In this document: piece by piece, positions 58,303 through 64,000 of the stretch
How the letters are laid out: every line of letters begins with the position of its first letter
Position numbering within the stretch: the first letter of the stretch is position 1
DNA from: Trichomonas vaginalis G3
Taxonomy: Eukaryota > Parabasalia > Trichomonadida > Trichomonadidae
Length of the DNA: 64,000 nucleotides
Direction: 5' to 3'
Assembly: GCF_026262505.1 (NCBI RefSeq)
Contig: NC_067207.1
Span: forward strand, 9,082,082-9,146,081
The notes under the pieces: generated by a model
The model's database searches: none
What the model saw: only the letters and a program-made list of their open reading frames with translations
Told to the model about the DNA's origin: nothing
Made by a program: the position numbers and the translations under genes

Positions 58303-58372
58303 AAAAAAATTGGCAAAATGGGAATCAAACCTTGGCATAACGAATCATTATGTCAGATGTTTCCACTACACC
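58303..58372 (-). pseudogene. tRNA-like relic with A and B boxes and a T-run
   Basis: Minus strand: an A box GGTGTAGTGGA (58372-58362), an anticodon arm CATAA-TGATTCG-TTATG (58352-58336) with correct position relative to the A box, then a B box GGTTTGATTCC (58331-58321) and a T-run (58309-58303) as terminator. The T stem pairs poorly, only four bases lie between anticodon stem and B box (normally eight) and no acceptor partner is found. So it is a decayed tRNA gene or a tRNA-derived short repeat. Confidence 0.45.
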
Positions 58373-58914
58373 GGCAGTTCGAAAAATACCCTTTATGGTT
58401 CTATTTAATAGCTACTCCCAACGATAGGCGGTGTCCCCAGCTTTCGAGAGGTGGTAAAAGTAAAGCAAATCTGGGTAATATTGATAATTGTTTATTTCTT
58501 AGGATTTCTCAATAATTTCCCTTCAGAAATGATTGTTATAGCTAGTGTTCAGTTTTTGAAATTCCAAATTTTTCGTAATTTTGCAAATATGGAATTCTTT
58601 TTCGAAGTTTTGAAGATCATTTTTTTATTTTTGAAATTTTCTTGGCGGTTTTTCAATTTTTCCAAATTAATTTAAAATTTTCAGATAAAATAATAAGTTT
58701 AGAAAGAATTTAAATCTATAAATTAAATTTATTTTTAATATATTATCTATTTTCATGTTAATTATATCAAATATTAATTAATTTTTTTTTATTCATAAAA
58801 ATTTTTCAAGCTTTTCTCTTAATTCACGCTTAATGTTTAATTGACTTTCAATGTACATTATATAAACATAATTATTTACTGACAAATCCAATAAGTGTTA
58901 TACGTTGATATGTG
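58373..58914. other. Intergenic, 0.5 kb
   Basis: AT-rich; nothing recognised. Confidence 0.5.
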
Positions 58915-58922
58915 TCACTTTT
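58915..58922 (+). promoter_or_regulatory. Initiator TCACTTTT of the ankyrin-RING gene
   Basis: A perfect TCAYTWYT match with A+1 at 58917, leader 18 nt. Confidence 0.6.
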
Positions 58923-58934
58923 AGTATACGTTAG

Positions 58935-59885
58935 ATGAAAGGAGCACTAAAGGCTATTGAAGAAGGTAATGTTGATAACCTGAAAAAGGCCTTAGAAGGA
59001 ATACCAGATATAAATAGTACACCAAAAGATCTTTTATATCTCGCCGCAGAAAAAAAGTCAGTCCCAATTTGTCAAGTACTTCTTGAAAAAGGTGCAAATC
59101 CAAATCGTGTAGGACCATCAGAAATTGCCGCTATTCATGTTGCCGCTCAGAATAAGGAATTATTTGATTTATTCTTGAAATTTGGAGGAGATATTAATAC
59201 ACAAGACTCGCATCAGAAAACAGCATTATTTTATGCTGTTGATGCAAGCAATATCGAAAATACAAAGTATATCATTTCTTCTGGTGATACAGCTTCGCAT
59301 ATTTGCAACGATAAGAGAACTGCTTTACATGATGCTGCCGAAAGAGGCGTTTGTGAGATTGCTCAAGCCTTAATCGATGCAGGTGTTGATGTCAATTCTC
59401 AAAACTGGAATTCTGTTACACCATTACATCTTGCTGCTCGTTACGGAAGGTTCGAAATGGTCGAACTCCTTCTTGAAAACGGCGCTGCTATCGATGCCCA
59501 AGATGAAGATGGAAATACCCCATTACATATCGCTGCTAAACATAACCATGCAGAGATTTGCAGATTCCTTATCAGCTCAGGAGCCGATCATATGTCCGTT
59601 AATAAGGATAACTTGAAGGCTGCTGAAGTTGCACCAGAAGCACTCAAGAAACAGCTTAATGACTTCATTATCGAGACATTGATGAATAAGTCTCGTGGTA
59701 TAGAAGTTTCTAGCTCTAACTTGGGTATCTGCGTCTTCTGCCAGGCAAGACAAGCTGTTTATACATTCTTACCTTGCCACCACGTTTCTCTTTGCGAAGA
59801 ATGCTACCAGGAGAATAAGGATAAGCTTAAGTTCTGCCCAATGTGCCGTAAGACATTGAAGCTCGTCAAGAAAGACGCTTGCTAA
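58935..59885 (+). CDS. Ankyrin-RING E3 ubiquitin-ligase candidate
   Basis: 316 residues from ATG 58935. About seven ankyrin repeats (1-235), for example TALHDAAERGVCEIAQALID and TPLHLAARYGRFEMVELLLE. A C-terminal RING-type finger follows (about 267-310): CVFCQARQAVYTFLPCHHVSLCEECYQ, then FCPMCRKTL. All eight ligand positions are there (C-x2-C...C-x-H-x3-C-x2-C...C-x2-C), in the pattern of C3HC4 fingers near the ends of inhibitor-of-apoptosis and XB3-like plant ligases. Ankyrin repeats would choose substrates and the RING would recruit E2~ubiquitin. Substrate unknown. No membrane helix. It is a compact, complete gene. Confidence 0.92.
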   Translation: MKGALKAIEEGNVDNLKKALEGIPDINSTPKDLLYLAAEKKSVPICQVLLEKGANPNRVGPSEIAAIHVAAQNKELFDLFLKFGGDINTQDSHQKTALFYAVDASNIENTKYIISSGDTASHICNDKRTALHDAAERGVCEIAQALIDAGVDVNSQNWNSVTPLHLAARYGRFEMVELLLENGAAIDAQDEDGNTPLHIAAKHNHAEICRFLISSGADHMSVNKDNLKAAEVAPEALKKQLNDFIIETLMNKSRGIEVSSSNLGICVFCQARQAVYTFLPCHHVSLCEECYQENKDKLKFCPMCRKTLKLVKKDAC

Positions 59886-60273
59886 AATTGATATTTTTTT
59901 TTTCATATTTAAATAAACATCTAATATGTTAAAATCACTTTATTCTCATTGACAAAGGAAGATTCGTTTCTTTAAAGTATTATCCTATATTTTAAAAAAA
60001 TATCTCTAATCTAATGTTCATTTTATAAAATATCAATCTCAAACTATTAAACAGAGATTTGATATAGTAGGATAACATATACTCCATTGTTTTAATAGAG
60101 ATATTCAATAAGATTTTTATCAGATTCTTATCTATCGAATCAATTTGATAGTAAATCAAGAATATTACAAGATAACATCTATATTTCAATTGATAACTAT
60201 CTAAAATTTAAACCGAATTTTCCATTCAAATTTGATGCTTTTCGCTTTTGAAAGTTTCGTGCGTTTAGCAAGT
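59886..60273. other. Intergenic, 0.4 kb
   Basis: AT-rich; nothing recognised. Confidence 0.55.
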
Positions 60274-60281
60274 TCATTTTT
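60274..60281 (+). promoter_or_regulatory. Initiator TCATTTTT of the NEK-like kinase gene
   Basis: A perfect TCAYTWYT match with A+1 at 60276, leader 14 nt. Confidence 0.6.
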
Positions 60282-60289
60282 CATCAAGA

Positions 60290-61600
60290 ATGGATCAATT
60301 CAAGATCGTCAAAGAGATTGGACGAGGTGGATATGGTCGTGCTCTCCTAGTTAGATCGCTTAATAGCAATGATCTTAAAGTTGTTAAAGCAATGAACCTA
60401 ACAGGAATGACTCAAGAAGCGAAAGATACTGCATTCAGAGAAGTAGAGATACTTAGTACCCTTAAACATACAAACATCATCAGATACAGAGGTTGCACAA
60501 AACAAAAGCGGAATCTTTATATCCTAATGGATTATGCTGATGGTGGTGACCTTTCTCAAGCCATCAAACGCCAAGGAGTTGTATTTTTCTCAGAAGACCA
60601 GATTCTTGACTGGTTTGTTCAGATATGCCTCGCAATGAAATACTTACATGATAGAAAAATATTACACAGAGATATGAAACCACAAAACGTATTTTTATCA
60701 TCAGGAAATATCGTTAAACTTGGAGATTTCGGTATTGCAAAAACACTCGAACATACAGGAGATATGGCGAAGACTTCAATCGGAACACCACTTTACTGCT
60801 CCCCTGAAATATGCGTTGGCAAGAAATACAACACTAAGAGCGACATTTGGTCACTTGGCTGCGTTCTTTATGAATTGGCAAGTCTCAAACGACCATTTAC
60901 TGGAAGGAATGTTGCAGAAATCATGAGAAATGTCATTGGAAAAACACCAAAGCCAATCCCAGCCCAGTACAGTACGGAACTTCAGAGCTTGGTTGAATCA
61001 ATGTTAAGGAAGAATCCTGACGAAAGACCATCAATAAATGAAATCTTCCAAATGCCTTTGATCAGAAATAAAGCCATTGCTCTCCTCGGAAAGACACTTG
61101 CTGGCGAAGAGTTGAACCATGGTGTTTTCCATGGAGAAAAACCAGGAAAAACTCCCGATCAGTTTATCGAAAACGTAGAATACAATCTCAATGCAGAACC
61201 TGCCTCAAAGAATAAAGCAGGCATTTACAAAGTCATGAAAAAGATGGCAGAAAATCTTCAGATGGTAATTAAAGGTGACAATTTAATCGATGTACCAGAA
61301 GAAGTCGAAGACATGAGCTTGGGAGACTTCTACTTCATGGGTAGAAAACTCATCATCAAGTCTGTACATGTCAACGATTCTCTTGGTTATAAAGTAGAGT
61401 CAATAAGAGTATTTTTGGAAGATTTGCTTGGAATAGAAAAGTTCAAGCAGATTTACGATACCGCTTCGGATGAGAAGAACACTCTTGGTGCTTTGGAATT
61501 ATCAAAGTCCGATGCCTATGTTTTTCAGTTAATTATGCAATTGGTCGCATATGAAAAGACGATGGACAAGAACAACTCTGAAAAACCAAAGCATGCATGA
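60290..61600 (+). CDS. NEK-family protein kinase
   Basis: 436 residues. The kinase domain (1-260) begins MDQFKIVKEIGRGGYGRALL, as NEKs do (a start right before the domain). ATP Lys K33, HRDMKPQN (126-133), GDFGIAK (145-151), SIGTPLYCSPE (163-173, NEK-type activation loop and APE) and SDIWSLGCVLYEL are all typical of NEKs. The tail of about 170 residues (FKQIYDTASDEKN and others) has no clear coiled coil in the first part and may dimerise. NEKs act at basal bodies, flagella and in mitosis, and trichomonads have many. ATG 60290 fits the initiator. Confidence 0.95.
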   Translation: MDQFKIVKEIGRGGYGRALLVRSLNSNDLKVVKAMNLTGMTQEAKDTAFREVEILSTLKHTNIIRYRGCTKQKRNLYILMDYADGGDLSQAIKRQGVVFFSEDQILDWFVQICLAMKYLHDRKILHRDMKPQNVFLSSGNIVKLGDFGIAKTLEHTGDMAKTSIGTPLYCSPEICVGKKYNTKSDIWSLGCVLYELASLKRPFTGRNVAEIMRNVIGKTPKPIPAQYSTELQSLVESMLRKNPDERPSINEIFQMPLIRNKAIALLGKTLAGEELNHGVFHGEKPGKTPDQFIENVEYNLNAEPASKNKAGIYKVMKKMAENLQMVIKGDNLIDVPEEVEDMSLGDFYFMGRKLIIKSVHVNDSLGYKVESIRVFLEDLLGIEKFKQIYDTASDEKNTLGALELSKSDAYVFQLIMQLVAYEKTMDKNNSEKPKHA

Positions 61601-61693
61601 GATAATTTTTCTATAAGTATCGAATTTCTACTTAATTTTTAAATTTTTTGTGTTCAAATTTGAAAATTATTTCTTTGAACTTCAATATTCGAT

Positions 61694-61996
61694 TTATTTG
61701 CCTGTCTGTGTTGAAGGGTTTGCTTGATTGAGACGATAATATTGAACAATTAAATATCTATTTTCGATTGTGTAGCCATTCAAAGCGTCCTTTGCTGCTT
61801 GGGCATCTAAAACATTATCAAATACAACAAAAGCTGTTGTTGACGTCGATGGAATGCATCCTAGACGAATTTGGTAAATCGAGCCATATCTCGAGAATAA
61901 TTCGTAGAGCTTATCGCCATCTATTCCGAACGGTAAGTTTCTAACGAAAAGAATTCTGTTGGCATTCTTCGCAAGAATAATTTGTCTTGATTCCAT
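61694..61996 (-). CDS. SF3B6: Splicing factor 3B subunit 6 (SF3B6, p14)
   Basis: 100 residues from ATG 61996 (a longer frame would use a TTG). One RNA-recognition motif with RNP2 RILFVRNLPFGI and RNP1 TTAFVVFDNV; later QAAKDALNGYTIENRYLIVQYY, which is near-identical in arrangement to animal p14 (NRYLVVLYY). p14 sits in U2 snRNP and contacts the branch-point adenosine. The Tyr at the contact position (human Tyr22, in ILYIRNLP) is Phe here. The long C-terminal tail of animal p14 is reduced to about 12 residues. Its presence fits a genome that keeps a spliceosome for a few introns. Confidence 0.92.
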   Translation of the reverse strand: MESRQIILAKNANRILFVRNLPFGIDGDKLYELFSRYGSIYQIRLGCIPSTSTTAFVVFDNVLDAQAAKDALNGYTIENRYLIVQYYRLNQANPSTQTGK

Positions 61997-62141
61997 CAAT
62001 TATAAATTTGACTTCTCGGAAAATAAATTTGTTCATACAGAAACAAATCAACAAGAATCTATATAATGTACCGATATTATGATTTGCCTTTAAATATCGA
62101 TTATTTCATATCGAAATGAAGTTATGACGATAAAATCAAAA

Positions 62142-62147
62142 TCACAA
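62142..62147 (+). promoter_or_regulatory. Initiator-like TCACAA before the MGC start
   Basis: TCA+1CA core, about 7 nt before ATG 62151, with no equivalent right before ATG 62124. It favours the second ATG. Confidence 0.4.
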
Positions 62148-62150
62148 AAA

Positions 62151-62399
62151 ATGGGTTGCATGCAGAGTTTTTGTACATTTAGGAAAAACCTTTTCGATGA
62201 ACAGTATGAAATGTTAATGGCATCAAAACCTGCACCAATTTCTCTTGAAACAATCCCATTAGACCCAGAAGATTCTGATCCACCGTTATTTGCAATTGCA
62301 AAATCAGATTCAGATGTTGTATCTGACCCTGAAAATTTAACGGATGAAGAACTTAATTTATATGCGGACCAACTTTCAAAGAATAGAAACAGAGTATAA
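62151..62399 (+). CDS. Small protein with predicted dual lipid anchor (Met-Gly-Cys start)
   Basis: 82 residues from ATG 62151; the open frame begins nine codons earlier at ATG 62124. The chosen start is MGCMQSFCTFRKNLF: Gly2 is an N-myristoylation signal and Cys3 and Cys8 are palmitoylation candidates, the pattern of Src-like kinases and G-alpha subunits. The remaining 60 residues are acidic with Pro and Asp repeats (PLDPEDSDPPLFAIAKSDSD) and no known domain. A short membrane-tethered adaptor is inferred. I do not recognise the family. If the first ATG is used, the lipid signal is lost. Confidence 0.65.
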   Translation: MGCMQSFCTFRKNLFDEQYEMLMASKPAPISLETIPLDPEDSDPPLFAIAKSDSDVVSDPENLTDEELNLYADQLSKNRNRV

Positions 62400-62944
62400 A
62401 TGATTTTACTTACTGTTGTTCTAGATTCAATTTAATAAAATAGTTCATGTTAATTTAATACAATAGCATTTTTTTCTTAAATAATAACCCAATTTTACTA
62501 GTTTTCGGATATATTTCCTTATATTGTTTGGAAAATGAGGATATATACATAAAAATAAAGGTAAAGTATGTATTGGACACTTATATTCTCTTCTCATTAT
62601 TAGAATTTAACTGAATAATCAGAGATTAATTTTTTTTTTGATAAAGAGATGTGAATAACTCTGATGCTTAAGTTTACTTTTTCCAGTTTGATCAGTTGAT
62701 AAGCTAAACACCGGAAATCTGGAGTAAATTTTCGCCAGAAAAATTGGATTATGTCAAAATTGTTCCCGTGAAAGACATAGAAACCATTCAATTTTTGAAT
62801 TAGAGACGGAATTATTTAAAACCAAATAGTATTGTGATAAATTTATTGTAGTTTAATGGAAAATATTTGCAATGGGAGTACGGGGTTTATGAAAATGAAT
62901 GATCCAAAAATTTTTAAAATTTCAATGAGTATTGAATTGCTGAA
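62400..62944. other. Intergenic, 0.5 kb
   Basis: AT-rich; nothing else recognised. Confidence 0.5.
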
Positions 62945-62952
62945 TCATTTTT
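62945..62952 (+). promoter_or_regulatory. Initiator TCATTTTT of the RhoGDI gene
   Basis: A perfect TCAYTWYT match with A+1 at 62947, 25 nt before ATG 62972. It excludes a longer N-terminus. Confidence 0.6.
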
Positions 62953-62971
62953 CTTTCGGAACACCAAACAG

Positions 62972-63391
62972 ATGGAACAACAACCATTCTATATGGACCA
63001 AATTATTGTTTATAAGAAGGGTGAAGAGACTCCAATGCTAATTTCATCACATATCCCTGCTGGAAAGGATGTTGAATTTAATGAAAGAATGGTTTATCCA
63101 GAAGGCATCTGGAACGTTCTTAAACTTACATTTAAAGTTAATGCACCAGTTAAAGGAGTTGTTTGCCACAGAAAAGTCTACAAACTTGGAATTTGCGTAA
63201 ATACAGAAGATGAACCGATAGGAGATTTCGAGCCAAGAGAAGAACCATACTTCCACTTATTCCCAGAAGTAGAAACTCCATCTGGATTCTTTGTCAGAGG
63301 AATGTTTAATGTTGTATTAAAATTCACAGATGCCACAGGTAACACAATCTATACTATCAAATACCCATTCGAAATTGTTAAGAAAGTTTAA
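62972..63391 (+). CDS. Rho GDP-dissociation inhibitor, short form
   Basis: 139 residues from ATG 62972. It matches the RhoGDI beta-sandwich: LKLTFKVNAPVKGVVCHRKV, then YKLGICVNTEDEPIGDFEPR, PYFHLFPEVETPSGFFVRGM and YTIKYPFEIVKKV, in the family's order. RhoGDIs extract prenylated Rho/Rac GTPases from membranes and keep them GDP-bound. The animal proteins have about 200 residues with an N-terminal regulatory arm that contacts the GTPase switches. Here that arm is absent and the initiator leaves no space for it. It may therefore bind prenyl groups without blocking the switches. Function in actin and amoeboid change is inferred. Confidence 0.93.
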   Translation: MEQQPFYMDQIIVYKKGEETPMLISSHIPAGKDVEFNERMVYPEGIWNVLKLTFKVNAPVKGVVCHRKVYKLGICVNTEDEPIGDFEPREEPYFHLFPEVETPSGFFVRGMFNVVLKFTDATGNTIYTIKYPFEIVKKV

Positions 63392-63683
63392 ATGTATTGA
63401 ATATATTTTTTATTGAATAAAAATAGAGTTTAAAATCAATTTTGCAATCTTTTATTTTATTGCCACAACAATGGATTTTCTAATGACATAGAAGATTTTA
63501 CACAAATCATGAAATTTAACAAATTTTGAATAAATTTAACGATTATATTTGAGATTTTGCTAATGTCAAAGTGGAAATGATACATCATTTCGAGAGCTTT
63601 AGCTAATTCGAGAATAATGGTTATTAACATTTGCACGTTATTAATTTTTTTTTCTAAAAAAAATTTAGAATCGGTTTTCTAAA
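63392..63683. other. Intergenic, 0.3 kb
   Basis: AT-rich; nothing recognised. Confidence 0.5.
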
Positions 63684-64000
63684 ATGAGCTCGCAGGAACC
63701 TCTTCTGGACGGCCTCACGCCCGAGGACGGCATTGAATTCTCCAAGAAGCACCAGTTGCCGCAGCTCCTTGCACACAACCCATTGTCTAATCCAAAAGGA
63801 ATGCATTATAATTGTGAAATTTGCTCACGCGAATCACATCTTCAGTGTTCATTGTGCAAGAGGACATTCTACTGCTGTGCCGAAGATCAAGAAATGGACT
63901 GGAAATCTGTACATTCCAAAATTTGCCCATACATTGCTGCTCTTCGTGCTCCTCCGCCAGTCTTGTCCACACAAGAGCAGAGATCTCAACGTGCAGAGAC
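63684..64000 (+). CDS. ZMYND12-like MYND-finger protein, 5' part
   Basis: The gene runs off the window; 105 codons are visible from ATG 63684. A MYND zinc finger lies at about 44-81: NCEICSRESHLQCSLCKRTF, then YCCAEDQEMDWKSVHSKICP, which has the C-x2-C...C-x2-C...C-x3...H-x3-C ligands. The region following (YIAALRAPPPVLSTQEQRSQ) matches the spacing found in animal ZMYND12, a ciliary protein paired with TTC29. That is the basis of the name; other MYND proteins remain possible. The first 40 codons are much GC-richer than the rest. No classical initiator is visible. A flagellar role is inferred. Confidence 0.7.
   Translation, partial: MSSQEPLLDGLTPEDGIEFSKKHQLPQLLAHNPLSNPKGMHYNCEICSRESHLQCSLCKRTFYCCAEDQEMDWKSVHSKICPYIAALRAPPPVLSTQEQRSQRAE

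Noticed and set aside
1-64000. Spliceosomal introns
   Set aside because: No GTATGT to ACTAACACACAG pair was found; all intact genes read through without interruption.
1-64000. Maverick/Polinton or retroelement copies
   Set aside because: No polymerase, integrase, capsid or reverse-transcriptase motifs in any frame.

Overview
The window looks like nuclear DNA of a trichomonad, most likely Trichomonas vaginalis or a close parabasalid (inference). The grounds are intron-free genes separated by AT-rich spacers, very short 5' leaders behind TCA-Y-T-type initiators (the family consensus is TCA+1Y(T/A)), a DUF3447/ankyrin protein and its relics, small two-repeat Myb proteins, and typical eukaryotic housekeeping genes. 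No spliceosomal intron signal was seen. Many long frames begin with TTG or GTG, so several starts were moved to the first ATG that follows an initiator. Layout, left to right. 1-8 kb: the 3' end of a GT-C-like membrane protein, then two minus-strand paralogous type I surface proteins, each carrying one disabling change. 8-12 kb: a C2-like protein, then a CAND1-like HEAT protein whose 5' third is missing and which abuts a truncated Myb gene. 12-18 kb: a MATE exporter, an AEC carrier and a nucleoside hydrolase, all minus strand and all concerned with transport or salvage. 18-32 kb: XRN1, a protein kinase, a tubulin-ligase-like protein, a broken monomeric ubiquitin gene and a 1597-residue helical-repeat protein. 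32-41 kb is accessory sequence: a discoidin-like relic, an orphan Cys-rich protein, a 1 kb repeat-rich segment bounded by inverted repeats, an ankyrin relic, a bacterial-looking GNAT acetyltransferase, tRNA-Glu, an ankyrin gene and a Ser-rich relic. 42-52 kb: a Rav1/DMX-like V-ATPase regulator, a 221-bp TTAA-bounded MITE, a split membrane-protein gene, an SLC35-type transporter and a Myb factor. 53-64 kb: ribosomal protein eL32, a CID-domain protein, a K+ channel with a cNMP-binding-like domain, an ankyrin-RING protein, a NEK kinase, the splicing factor SF3B6, a small protein with a dual-acylation N-terminus, RhoGDI and the start of a ZMYND12-like ciliary protein. Intact genes cover RNA turnover and processing (XRN1, CID, SF3B6), cytoskeleton, flagellum and small-GTPase control (TTL-like, NEK, RhoGDI, ZMYND12-like), membrane transport and acidification (MATE, AEC, SLC35, K+ channel, Rav1) and ubiquitin signalling (RING, CAND1-like, broken ubiquitin). 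They show no operon-like organisation, as expected for monocistronic initiator-driven genes. The most unusual items are the broken ubiquitin gene with clean ends and an initiator, the CAND1/Myb junction, the two singly broken surface paralogues, the new MITE and the structured 1 kb segment at 35.4-36.4 kb.
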